Program-made: the position numbers and the translations under genes
Assembly: GCA_013433145.1 (NCBI GenBank)
Contig: CM024175.1
Location: 3,394,516-3,458,515 of the forward strand
Length of the DNA: 64,000 bases
Direction: 5' to 3'
DNA from: Ascaris suum
Taxonomy: Eukaryota > Nematoda > Chromadorea > Rhabditida > Ascarididae
The notes under the pieces: model-generated
Databases searched by the model: none
What the model saw: the letters and a program-made list of their open reading frames with translations, nothing else
What the model was told of the DNA's origin: nothing
In this document: piece after piece, positions 27,431-39,283 of the stretch
How positions within the stretch are numbered: position 1 is the first letter of the stretch
How the letters are laid out: each line of letters opens with the position of its first letter

Positions 27431-30400
27431 TAAAAAACGATGGTAAGCGCGCACATTAAAAAAACGCACATCATCCGACAACGACAGCGATACCATCAGA
27501 AATAAAATGCCGAACATTAGCATATAGTGACAACGACAACATACGCACATACACAACAGCAAACATTGACGCCCAAAAAAGTTCAAGAGGAAAAAGGCAG
27601 CGACTTTTTATGTGACACAAATCTCGCACAGAGCTCAAATCAACAGCTAAAACCGCGTTACGCTAGGCTATTATTATTGAACAACAAAATCTACTCTATC
27701 AACCCATAGACGGCGGCGTACAACAACAAAAAACGAAGTCGTATCCAATAGTCAAGTCACGGTTTAACAGTCGTCGAACCTTTGGGATGCGTTTATATAG
27801 CCTGCTTGTTGACGGGGTTGACGACTACGGGAACTTACGACTTGCCACTTCTTTGCTCGCCAGTTGGATGTGCAACTTTGATATCTCTGTAAGGTATATT
27901 TGTGATCGAATAGCAACCTCTTTGTTTTGAGGGCATTCACACGCGTTTGCGACAGCACTCTTTGATGCTATTATCGTTCGTGTCACGGTATGACTCTCTC
28001 AACTTCAATCACAAGCATTTGCTTCGCGCTGAGGAATGAAACCACTCGTTTAGGTTCCTCATTGAGATTTCAAAGGTGTCTAGACGCCTTGTCGAGCTCA
28101 TCTCTGAATTCTCCACGATCGCGAACGTTTGTCACATATTTTGGCGTTACTTAAATCCATCCATCCTTGCGACGTTAGTCATATTATGTTAGCCTCCTCA
28201 ACCTCCGTCTGTAATCATAGAGGGGAAGCATTGGTGATCATAAAGAGCAGTCATTTTTGCCTCATTTTATCTAATAGGCAGCCTCTATACTGCATTTTAT
28301 ATTGGGGGATGTTCAAGAATGAATAATGTCGCCTTGCACCGTTCATACATACATATAACTGAAAGGAAAGGATTTAATCCCCTTAATTTGAGGTTGGATA
28401 AGATCGATATTCTTGGAAATGCTATCAGAGTGATGCGAAATACGTTGAGGAAGGTCTCTAAACTAAAGAATGAAAACAAATTGACCGTCGTTGCATCAAA
28501 TAGTAATTCATCTTTTATTGTTATCGGATCGACACAACATTCGAAGAATTATCAATTCCAAAAATTGAAGATTTTGGGAAATTCAATACCTCAACCTTTC
28601 TCTCCTTTCATTTTTTGACCCTCTTAGTCACACATATTAAATTTTAGCTGTTTTTAATTTTGAGTAAAATAGAATAAATTTTGATAAGAGGAAAATTTTT
28701 TGTGTTAAAGGTTTTTTTGATGATAGAGATCTATGCGACGATTCACTTTTGAGCTTCGCATTTATCTTTCTCCGATGGATTCACTTCATAGGAGACTGCA
28801 CACAATTTTTGTCTGAGTCAGTTCAGTTGCCGTTCACTTTCGCTATTCGCAGAACGCAGAATCTTCTAGAAAACGTCAGCGCTGTTGCTTTTCATTAATT
28901 CTTTAGTTTTTTTTTTAATTATGAAGATTTTTTCACCACTAGGTTAGTGCAATCTAATAAGGCTTTTAGAGCGAATATTTTCGGCCTATGAATTTGCTGT
29001 TATGTGCTAGTAAGCCTCAAAACGTGCCTCAACATTTTTTCCGGCGAACTGGTAATATTTAAGAATCGCTTCTGTATACTGCAATGGAAACATAAAAAAG
29101 CTCATGTGAGAGGAGAGGATTTCGACTCTCGAAGTTTCATTTCTCGAGTTAAAATCTCACAAAAACGTGGAACAATGTTTGCAAATTTCGCAAAACGAAT
29201 CATATATAATCTGTGCGTTTGTAAATTAGTTCGACGATTGTTTTTTGCTCATTCACCGTATGGACAATGTTGAAAGTATCATAATTCTTATCGGATGCGA
29301 AATGCGGACATATACGATTGTGTACCCTCCAAATCCACATTCACTAGGCAAATATCTTGTGAACAACGCAAGATTGTCGAATCGTTCACTCAACAATACT
29401 AATGAAATTGTGCTCAACTATTCAAAACTTCATCGTCAAATGACATATTTCAAAATTTATCTCTCTTATAAACTAATTTCTTTCTTAATGTTTTCTTGTA
29501 GTGTATATTACGTTTCATTACGTTGAATATTCCCCAACTTTTTGATCATCCCTACGTTGATCGTTGATCGTTGATTTTCACTTTGATATTGAAATAAGTG
29601 AGAAAACTTTGCGACAACACAGCCACAATCATTTATAGAGTAATTGTTGAAGCATGAAATAAGAACAGTGAAGTCTCTATTATAGCGACGGTTAAGTCTG
29701 TGTTAACACAACTAAATCTAAAAGCGATATCGATAAGGCGATGAATTCACGTCTCAATAGCAGTCATCAATTGGTCGTCGTCAATGAAGCATCCTTCCGT
29801 TCGCTTTTCACCTTTCATTAGTACCGTTTGCGAACTCTGCAATATCAGCCCACTAATTATACATCGTACCACATATACTATTGCTTTGTGAGCTGTGAGC
29901 TGCAAAAAATTTGACGTTCGCATTAAGACTTTTCTCCGGATGCAGTCATATTCTTCTCGTTCTTCCGCCCATCAACACTCTAGAAATGTGCAGTATGTTC
30001 GTGAATTGGTATATGTACTGTATGCTAGGCTTCCATATTCACTTATCTTTTAGAGTGTTCTCGGGGACCCAAAACTTTTCTAGGAGAATAATTTTTGAAC
30101 TGATAGGCAATGGAAATGGAATGAAAACCCGATTCACAGTGACTTTTCACTTTTCAGTTCTTATCAGCGAGATTACGGTCGACATCATCACATATGGCTG
30201 TTAAGAAACAAACTTGACTTCCTCACTACTTGCTTTATTTACTTATTAATAAAGTAATATAGAAGCAAAGCGTGAAGCATTATAGAGAATTTGAATCCGA
30301 CTTCAGCGATAACTCAGAATATTGTTGAAGTGAACTTCGAGGTTTTTATGGAACGAATAGGGTGAACTATACTCAAATCACATAAATGGCATATAGAGCT

Positions 30401-30696
30401 AATCAGATTGACATATTGCATGCCGTCTTCTACGACATAGGGTATCAGAGGTTAGCCTTTCCTTTCAAAAAAAACATGAGCGGCAAATAGTGTTTTTATA
30501 CCGGAAAATTTCGTTTTTATATGCATCAGCTACAAAATAATTTAGATTTTCTGAAAGCTTTGAAGTTTTTCAATGGAGTGATGGAAAGGTTAGACTCCTC
30601 TTGCCTTGAAAGTTTCTTATTGCCTTCCAAAAGCGAAGATATCGTAACGCATATTCGAGTGAAAGAAATTCAAAACTTTGAGGAATATTTATTAAA
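27431..30696. other. non-coding stretch, no confident gene
   Basis: AT-rich, with scattered 60-99-codon open frames (for example 28319-28618 plus) that show no motif or splice support. A GTTGATC triplicate lies at 29556-29575. A 71-codon ATG-started frame at 30521-30736 plus (MHQLQNNLDFLKALKFFNGV) is the best isolated ORF, but its end overlaps a repeat. Confidence 0.5.
29556..29575. repeat. short tandem repeat GTTGATC x3
   Basis: GTTGATCGTTGATCGTTGAT, about three 7-nt units, in a non-coding stretch. Confidence 0.85.
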
Positions 30697-30768
30697 GCGA
30701 AGACAATTCGTCAATTGTAGATGTCGCCGTTTATAAAGCGACAAAGTCGTCAATTGTAGTGTCGTTCG
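30697..30768. repeat. duplicated TCGTCAATTGTAG unit with partial dyad symmetry
   Basis: Copy 1 at 30697-30729 (GCGAAGACAATTCGTCAATTGTAG then ATGTCGC) and copy 2 at 30738-30768 (GCGACAAAGTCGTCAATTGTAG then TGTCG) share a TCGTCAATTGTAG core. Both are flanked by GCGA.../...TGTCG arms. The pair sits 80-150 nt downstream of the stop of the minus-strand 102-residue gene. Confidence 0.7.
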
Positions 30769-30845
30769 TTGTATACAGTGTTAAGTTATGAGTCAAATAA
30801 AGGTTTGTTGTTTTTTTCCTAACATTGCAAAAGCGAATAAAAAAA

Positions 30846-33010
30846 TTATTTGTCGTCACCGTCCAGGATCTCCTCACACCGCTTAAATTGTATTTTTAAC
30901 CCCCTTATTTCGTGATCCCAACGCTTCGTTACAACGACTTTCTGTAGCTATTTCTGTTGAAGAGATTTCATTAATATTTTTCCCGAAGGGCCAATCAGAA
31001 AGAAAACAAAGGTAAGTTGAGGTGAAGATCCCATAATAAGAATGGTGGGAAAGAAGTTCCCCTTCAAGGTTTTTTTTCACTACCTTCTTGTGAATTTTTC
31101 TATACGCCGTATAATTTTATCAGGTCAGACTGTCAAGCACTCAACAACCAAATCTCCGACTTCAACATCGGCTGCAGTTGTTTTCTGGGATAAATGGTCT
31201 AGTCTGCGAAAGTACTAACTGATGATCCTTCATAATATGAACTGCGACCAGAAATCAGACTCTAGTTAAACCGCAAATGACCTCATTGTACTTGCCATTC
31301 AAGTCAGAATCACGCAGAACATCCTCCTATTACTCTTTCGATTGTATCCGTATACGATTCAAATATTTGTGTGCTCGGTTATGTTACCGTCACATAGCAC
31401 GTTCTTAGGATGGAAATTTCTCGTTGAAACAAAATTGAAAAACTCGAAAGGATTTTAGAGTTGGAGACTCCGACCATTTGTATGGCATATAAAACCCCAT
31501 ATCAGATAGCTCTTTCTCGCAAAATTTAAGCGGAAAACAACATGAACTTCTACATCACTGTGTATGTGAGCTTACTTCTTATTCTTCATTATAAGTTTTT
31601 TTTTAATTGAAGGAGCAAATAAAATTATTATCAAATACTGGCAATGAGTGAGATTGAACGAACCTTGGGGGTTGTTGTGGGTGATATGATCGTCTCACAT
31701 ATGTCAGCTGCAGCACGAAGCGCAGCCGGTTTGTTTAGCTGATGTAATCGTAACAACTGATCTTTCATATCTCTCTTCGATGCTTCATAGTTGAAATATG
31801 CAAAATTTGACGAACTACCTGAACATTTTTTTCTCATGTTGAATCAGAAGGCAAGTAGAGTTACCATGATGCAGAGCTCCGGTCACTCCGGAATCTGAGA
31901 GTCTCCAGTCCAAAACTTGAGATCTTCCGAAGATTTTCAGAAAGCTCAAATGCTTGCAGCCAAGGCTATGAACGCCTCAATAAGATTTATGGAGCATATA
32001 CCCTCAAGGGGCCTGGAAAGCTCCAACAAGATTCTATAATCCCAAGCATCCCAAAGATATAGTATGACTTATCTTTTTAGGCTGTAACGCTTCGTTCTTC
32101 CATATAGGTCCTGCATTGCTTTCTGTTGTATCAGCGTAATTTTCTATCTACATTGGATTACTTGTTAGAGTCCTCTTGACCGGTCACTTTACTCGCTGCT
32201 CAAAAATTATTGGAGTTCAGAACTCAATAAAAGTCGAAACCGATTCTCAACTTCGCCTCCATTGACAGTTTCCTTTTGCCAGCAAACTACAATTCTTTTC
32301 GTATGTCACCTTTTATGCTCTTTTCAATAGGCAACGTTGTTTTCTGCAATTTCCTATCGTCAATGTTTCATTCAATAAGCTGTTAACCGCTATAATTTAA
32401 CGCCAACGTTTCGTATAAATATCGATCATCTCGCGCATCATGCTTACTGCAATCTTATATTGCTTATTTCTTAAAACATTCAGTCAAAATTGTTAAAATA
32501 TAGCTATCACCCTTATTGCACATTTTCTCGAATTAGATTGCCCCTGAAAGTTACTCGTAAATTCAATTTTCTTTTTTTAAACTGCGAAATTATTTTCTAA
32601 TAGCTTCACTTATTTTTTTTTAGTCAAATTTTCTAACGTAAGGCTTTTTCTTGCAATTTGAATTGCAAATAGCATTTTTATTCTCGAAAAATGCGCTTCA
32701 TCACTAATAGCCTTCAATAGCGTTTTTCCAAGTTAAAAAAAAATTGTTTTTGTTCAAGTAAGCTTCTAGTCTTGCAGATCTTCTCATTTTTTTACAGAAT
32801 AATGGGGAATATAGTAAAGATGAGTATAAGTACAAAACGAATAAAGTAAAGATGAGTACAATGAAGCAGTAAGAGGCTGTAAGGAAAAAATAGTAGATTG
32901 AGATCGCTAGATTGTAACCAAATTCTAAATTTGGCTATTCTTTGCCACAAACCTATTGTTTTCTTGGGTGAAGGTTCAGCAGTAAAAATGCTCCTGTACC
33001 GTTTAATCAT
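30846..33010 (-). CDS. uncharacterised 102-residue protein, three exons
   Basis: I do not recognise the family. Exons 33010-32953, 31818-31664 and 30941-30846 join in phases 1 and 0, giving 309 nt with one stop (TAA, 30846-30848). ATG lies 3 nt after GTATTTAG, an acceptor-like site compatible with trans-splicing. Protein: basic N-terminus (MIKRYRSIFTAEPSPKKTI), a hydrophilic helical middle (FNYEASKRDMKDQLLRLHQL, then NKPAALRAAADICETII), and a C-terminus with charged helix character (KRWDHEIRGLKIQFKRCEEI, then LDGDDK). There is no signal peptide or membrane segment. Acceptors are TGTTCAG and GCTACAG; donors are ATAG|GTTTGT and CAAG|GTTCGT. The Ala/Leu/Lys-rich composition suggests a small helical, perhaps coiled-coil subunit (inference). 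Three-way phase agreement and a clean terminal exon make a chance ORF unlikely. Confidence 0.65.
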
Positions 33011-33029
33011 CTCCTAAATACCTGCCACC

Positions 33030-33530
33030 TTGCAACATGTTAACTACCTCTCTAGAGGCAATAAAACGACTTCAGGATCATTGGAATAAGAAACATCCAG
33101 CTCTAGCCGTGGAAACTCGAACTACCCTTCGCTTGTTCCCATTATGACCTGCAACAGCTTCAAGAGATCGCACGGTCCTTGGGTCTAGCGTGTTTCCAGA
33201 ATTTTTACGCAACCCTTGAAGTCAGGGTGGCAAGAGTTCATCAGTATCCTCTGCTTTTCTACTCCACCGATTTTTTTGCACAAAGTCTTCACTTATGTGG
33301 CATCCCGAGAATTTTCAGAATGGTCCTGGCGATATTCAGAAAGTCACGAAACTCGAGGCGCTCTACAATCCGAGCGATCCGACTCTTCGGTCTCTCAACG
33401 GGTAACCAGAAAGCCTGGAAGCTGGGGCTCCTAACTCCTAAATCTTTATATGCAGGAAGTTTTTTCCGACAAGTGGAGGAAGCCTGAGATTGCCATGCTC
33501 GGGGAGTGTTCAGAAAGGCTTTGCGCAAGA
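33030..33530 (+). pseudogene. possible decayed coding segment, unidentified
   Basis: One plus-strand frame starts ATG at 33038 and reads MLTTSLEAIKRLQDHWNKKH before a TGA at about 33146. The same frame later resumes with coding-like sequence (MWHPENFQNGPGDIQKVTKL, then EALYNPSDPTLRSLNG) ending in TAA near 33403. Two internal stops break it and no introns are apparent, as in a retro-copy or other pseudogene. I cannot name a parent. It lies between two minus-strand genes and may be chance. Confidence 0.2.
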
Positions 33531-33538
33531 GGAAGAGA

Positions 33539-36500
33539 TTATTGGCTCAAGACGGAGTACGTGAAGGAATTATGAAACCCTGTGATTCTCAGTTTTTTTA
33601 CACTGAAGCCGTTTAGCCGCATAAGCCATTCTCCACTGCCACTGCCACCTATAATAGAGCCGAAAGAAAGGGCGCCACCTGCAGACTTACCCATACTACG
33701 TATAGACACAACATTTCCATAACTTGCTATCACAGGAGTGAACATTCAGGAGTAGTATTGCTAGCCACGTCTTGTTTTGCTTATATTCGTACCCTCAACG
33801 AGACAGCACTGTAATGGAGCTATCCTACAAGTAGTCATCAAAATTTTGCGATGTATGACAACTTACTGAAATTGGTATGCGGTAGCGAAAACGCTATTGG
33901 TTGCTCGCCTTCGATAACTGCCGTCATTCGCTCGCCATCTGCGCAATAAATTATACCACATAAAATTATGGTCAAAATATTAATAAAATGTCTTAACATT
34001 GGCACATTTCAGAGAACTACTAGAATGCTCAAAAACAATTCTTTATACTCTCATTTCTGAAAGTTTTACTTGAGGAATCAACTATGATTTTATAATAATG
34101 TCTTTAGTTCGGATATTTCCTATATTGGAAATTAGCCGCTATGAACGGATGCGATCACAACTTACTATGAATGAAAATTTCCGCACTAAATATAATAAAA
34201 TATTAGTGTTATTCCACTTGATTGAACTGCATTTAAAATTCGGACAACGATAAAACTATTCTTTCTTGACAGACCGTTCTTTAACAATTTGTGTAGAAAG
34301 TTCTCAACTCTCTCCTATGACAAACTTTGTGTCATAGCCGAAAGTTTAGACTTTTGAGCGAGGAATTGATAGGATTTAATTATGTATCGTTCCTATAACC
34401 TTCTTTATAGATTCTTGCATTATGGCCCCATGTCTAATGTTTTAAACGTTATGGCTCCATATAATTTGTGTTTTTATAGACATATGTGAAAACTTTTTCA
34501 GTGATTTAGACGTGGATTATTTTAATAATACCGCTGATTTCCTATACGTTTATCGATGGATGCGAAAAAGTAACTAACGGGCGATTCGTATCGGCTCAAT
34601 CATGAGCGTATCATCGCTTGACATATCCGATGAATTCGATGCGTTACTTTCCAGCGCTCCAATTAACGAATATTTATTTACTCTAAAATAAAACACGAGC
34701 GAATCTTTTCAGAGATAACAGAAATCCAGTTGCTCTCATTGAACAGATACTGAGAATTGCTCTATTTAATTATATCTTCAGCAATCTAGATGTTAAGAAC
34801 CTTAGTGAGCACTGTAACGTCGAGTATGCTTCATTATTGCAAAATGTTTGTTCCGATAATAATATTTCGCTCACCCTTCTTGCAAGTATTTCTCTTTAGG
34901 GGGTGGCTGACTCCCTTCTGCATTCGTGCATTTGGAAGGATGTTATCAGTTGCTTTCGTTTCTTCATTTTTCTTCATATTATCCTGAAAGTAACCATTCT
35001 TTATCTATCGATCAAACGATCATTAACTCGGTAGCAATGAGGACCGATTATCATTAATCATCTGCAACAATTACAGCCTCCTATGTCACTGATATCTGAA
35101 GAGATTAATGCCTATTTGAATTGCAGAGAACTGAAATGACTTTTAACAATTAGATTATCACTGGTTAAATTCATTTTAATGTTTTAATTTTTACATCTTT
35201 TTACTGGGGTCACTGAAGATCTTCCCTCATCTCATGACGACTGCAAATGTATTAGAGGGCACTAAGGAAATGCATCATGGCACTATAAACAAAAAGCTTC
35301 GTGAAGCATTTCCTAGTGAAGGCAAAGTTTTCTAAGGCTCACTCAATTAATTTCTCTCCATTAAATTTCTATTCCACCAATGTTTACAGTGCCGCTCAAT
35401 TTTGGATGGGTATTATGGAACGAAAATCATTTGCTCACACAAACTCTTAACTTTGAGATTCTCTGAAATCGAAAAACCACAAATGCTCTCATACTATTCT
35501 TACACCATCTTAAAACCCCTTCTCTAACATTAAAAAAAAATATTTGCATAGTGCGCGAACAGCCGCATCAAGAGAGCGAACTCCTCAGTTCGGTGCCAAG
35601 AAAGAGAGATAAAAAACTAAATGGGAATGTCGACCTCACGCAGCATGTTGTGGCGCACCATCAACATCATGCTACATAAAACTGAACCTATATTAATCAA
35701 CTTTTAGCACCTCATTTTTAAAGAATTTTTAGTGCTGTGGATTATTACAGAGGAAAACGGAAGGAATGAAGTAGAACATAAAGTACGGATATGTAGAACG
35801 AATTTCGCTTCTTCTGCTCATTATTTCCCACACAATCACCTACAACATAATCCTCGTTGCAAAATGATGTGGGGCAAATTTCCGCAATTTGTTTTCCAGT
35901 TGTGAACAAAAAATATGCAGCACCCTCATCACAATGCAATAACAATTGTTATGCTCTCTAGTCATAGGCAAACAATCGCTCGTAATGCATCGTGCAGTGG
36001 ATCCTCAGCATAAAATTTACTTTGTACCATTCAAGTGGACGGTCTTATCGAAATTTGCAATTCGAAGATCCGACTAAAAGATTTGAGGGCAGAATATCGA
36101 TATTCCGTAAAGGTTCCATACTGAGATTTCTCATAAGCGTTCGAGATTTATAAAAGTATAGCGATTTAAGCAAGAAATCGAATCTTCTCACAATATATCA
36201 AATCTGAATTTGATATGAAAATTTTGCCTTTCTTTTCAACAATTTCATTATCTATTCACAATAAATGCACATAAGTCATATATTATCTATTTGCGTTTAT
36301 TCGATTGCAAAGTTTATTTTTTAATTCCACCGAAAAATTCTATTTAATGTTAAACTATAGTGAGATATTAAATGAACGAATTAATTTACCAATTTATCGT
36401 CACTTTTCTCAGTTGATTTCTTCGTTGCCTTAGAAGTATTCATTTGCTTTGTATGAGTTTCCTATAAACAATTATCCGTCAGGTTCGCTAAGAAATTTTC

Positions 36501-37037
36501 TCAGTGTGGAAATCGCTCGAATGCAACTTAGGTGTATTTTAAAGCGGCAACTGCAAAAACAAAAGCTTTATATAAGCATTAATCAATGTCGTTATCGGTA
36601 CGTATGTGTTTGTGATTCTAGCTTTAAATATTTACATACGCATTTAGCGTTCGTTTCTATATTATACACTTATACGTCATTGCAATCAAAGCCAACCAAT
36701 GTCTCCCCATTCCTCCCCCTCTCTCCCTCACCCAACTTGGAAGAGCCAGTTGGTGAAAGAACACTTCAATGGCTTCAGCTCCAACTTCTACTTCTTATGA
36801 ATAGACAGTAATTGACGATAACGTTTATGCCAATGAGTTAGGTTAATCAGTAAAAATATAAAGCTGCTATAGACCAGTACTTACAAAATGATTCAAGACC
36901 TTCGACTGTCCACCTGTACGGAATGCTAGCTTTGCACTCTTATTCGACGAACTTTTAGCTTTACATGCGAGCACAATGCACGGAACTATTAAGGCCGCAA
37001 CCGCGCAACAAAACGACACACAGCCAAACAGTGACAT
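33539..37037 (-). CDS. uncharacterised single-pass membrane protein, about 206 residues, six exons
   Basis: I do not recognise the family. Exons 37037-36885, 36461-36390, 34906-34875 (32 nt), 34682-34579, 33938-33867 and 33726-33539 join in phases 0, 0, 2, 1, 1 and give 621 nt with one stop. The N-terminus (residues about 1-27, MSLFGCVSFCCAVAALIVPC then IVLAC) is one hydrophobic, Cys-rich segment, either a membrane anchor or an uncleaved signal. A Lys/Ser-rich hydrophilic tail follows: ETHTKQMNTSKATKKSTEKS, PPPKEKYLQE, ESNASNSSDMSSDD and AVIEGEQPIAFSLPHTNF. The last exon ends in a Gly/Ser-rich part. Uncertainty: a perfect GTAAGT donor at 33690-33685 lies inside exon 6, so the true 3' end may splice onward. 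In that case the terminal 50 residues given here are wrong. The first five exons are well supported by splice sites and phase. Confidence 0.6.
36195..36216. repeat. 9-bp inverted repeat, AT-rich hairpin
   Basis: ATATCAAAT, a CTGA loop, then ATTTGATAT. A similar ATATCAAA...TTTGATAT palindrome occurs near 54498-54516 before the last 6-phosphogluconolactonase exon. Confidence 0.7.
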
Positions 37038-38606
37038 AACAAAAAATAGCAATGAGTTGAATCCGTTCCGTCACTTGCTGCAACAGAGTAGTCGCTTCGA
37101 GATATTTTATTCAAATTTCAGATAATATTCAAATTTTCAAAGATATACTTTTGTGTGCTTTTCATGAGTTGTTTTCTAACCGATTGGCAAACATTTTGCA
37201 GGAAAATGATATTTGTGGCCATCAAGAAATGCTCCAGCAAGGGGCAATGTGGTTAATAATGAAGCGACAAAAAGGTCAAGAAGTGATTTCGTCAAAAGAG
37301 GGATGCACTACGATGAGAAATTCGTAAAGAAAAAGGTCGAGTTGCAGCTCATGCTAGCATTAGAAGTATTCGAGGCATTAGGACACTGATAAATCCTTGA
37401 GGCCCACAAAAATTAGTTCGATGCTCTCGAATACGATTCAGCGAGTTGCGAATAAATTTGCATCTCACAAAACACAAAACGAAATTTCAATCCTCATTTC
37501 CGAATTATCGATATCAGCGTTACACGTCGCAAACAGAGCAAAATAATTCCATTACTATTCTATGCGTAGTGGTCGAACTATTGAGTATATTTCTCGCAAA
37601 TTCTGATTGATCGTTGTGCTCCTCATTTTGCATCATTTTATTCGCTCTTTATCATCATTTCCTCAGTTATTTGTGTTCATTAGTTGCCTATGATAGCATC
37701 GATTAATAAACGCCCTCATTTTCTCTCGTTTAAAGATGTCTCGCAACTATCGACAACTCTTGTACGTTTGAACACGTATATGCATTTATATAAATTCAAT
37801 ACGAAATAGTCATCTACAAATGAATATATGTGATGATCGACGAGTCTCGAAGACGCATAGCGGTAAGGTAGCATTCGTGCAGTTGCAGGTTTTATATGAT
37901 TATGCACCAGGTGATGTTGTTGCTGTGGTGTTGCGGTATTGCGAGCGGCCGACAACAATAATAGTAATAATAATAATAATGACAGGTGTACCTGTCACGT
38001 TGACATTTTAATCCATAAAATTATCGTTAGAGAATTATAGAAGTGAAGAAAGTTGCATGAATATAACGAGTCGTATGGAATATACAACGTGAATGTGCAC
38101 AATTATTAAAAGTCAAATTGGAATCAATTGATGAAGATGTCACACTTCAACTAAATATGGAGGAGACTGTGAGGTGTCGACAGTTCCGCATAATCGTTTA
38201 CCTAAAGTGACTGTCAGGTGTGTTGCTCTGATTTTACAAGAATGGTATACCTTAATCTCGTGCCCTAGAGGCGGACGGAAATGCCCCGACCGCTTTATTG
38301 CTATGACACTGTTTCAGGCAGCTAGCTGAGGATCAGAGCTCACTGTGCTCAAGAAAACTAGAGATAAGAAATCACCATGCTGGATATATCCAAGCCCATT
38401 ATCTCTTCCGATGAAGTCGATCACATCCAACATGATCGCTTCTGATGTGAACTTGTTTGCGAAATATTAAAGGTGGTCCTTCTGCGAGAGGCTAAGCTCG
38501 TCTTATGCAAACTTCGGCTCTATACTTGTGGGATACGGCACCGACAAGCCAACTCGAGATGATCTAACGTACAGTGATCAAATTTATTCGTATGGTCGAT
38601 TCTCGT
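37038..38606. other. non-coding stretch, no confident gene
   Basis: It should contain the promoter of the minus-strand membrane-protein gene. Overlapping frames at 37716-37958 (minus, Gln/His-rich) and 37820-38011 (plus) lie next to an ATA/ATT trinucleotide run (37958-37981) and are not supported as genes. Confidence 0.5.
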
Positions 38607-38867
38607 TTATTGTTGTTCATTTAACGCAATTGACCGATTTATGTGCTGTGCTTCTGCTCGTTTGTATGTCTTTGGTTCTACTGGTATTTGGGGAGTGCTC
38701 GCACGTAAACTATTTCCATCTTCTTTGTATTCTCGCATACCGGTATCGACAGACGGTTGTCTGCTCCTGCCATCTGCGTACACTCGGGGTCCCTTCAATG
38801 CCGCCGCTGCCAGCCACTGCAGTACCCTTACGATTAATTTCAGCACATTTGTGCTGATTCGCGACAT
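38607..38867 (-). CDS. candidate small protein, 86 residues or terminal exon of a longer gene
   Basis: Not recognised. An uninterrupted frame runs from ATG at 38867 to TAA at 38607-38609. It has an N-terminal hydrophobic segment (VLKLIVRVLQWLAAAAL) and then a hydrophilic tail with normal amino-acid balance: KGPRVYADGRSRQPSVDTGM, REYKEDGNSLRAS, QIPVEPKTYKRAEAQHINRS. A GTACTGCAG acceptor at 38817 would alternatively make 38816-38607 a 70-codon last exon entered in phase 0, with upstream exons unseen. The region is GC-richer than its flanks. It lies about 400 nt from, and divergent to, the EXOSC2 start, so the two could share a promoter region. Confidence 0.4.
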   Translation of the reverse strand: MSRISTNVLKLIVRVLQWLAAAALKGPRVYADGRSRQPSVDTGMREYKEDGNSLRASTPQIPVEPKTYKRAEAQHINRSIALNEQQ

Positions 38868-39283
38868 ACCAACCCGAGTGCAATAACACTTCACAAGGTG
38901 ATTGCTTGTTCCCTTCGTTTTATATCCTGACCCACATTCAGTGCTAATCAAAGACCCGGTAGCATCTGCATGATGTTAAAGAAATATTACTTAACATGTT
39001 CGGAGGTACAGTTACTCTATATTACTCGGATACTTCGGCATATATCGTTCTCTGAAATGTTCGGATCGGTTCGCAGTTGTTCAGAGAGAAGGTGCGTCGT
39101 CTTTCGTGCATCGGCTTGATTGGTGGTTTGCCGATTGCTGTTTATTGAATAATATTAAATAACAGTGTGTTGATGTTTCTTTTAGATGAAAAGTTTGTTG
39201 TTTATTCTTTCGTTGCTGAGGGGTACATCCAGTTCGATTTCGACTATGAAATTGCAGGTAACATTTCTTTGTGCAGTGGCACG

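Noticed and set aside
37820..38011. SH3-like start (LYDYAPGD) on plus
   Set aside because: Only eight residues fit; the frame runs into a trinucleotide repeat.
38528..38857. Plus-strand ORFs at 38.5-38.9 kb
   Set aside because: Shadows of the better supported minus-strand frame in the same interval.
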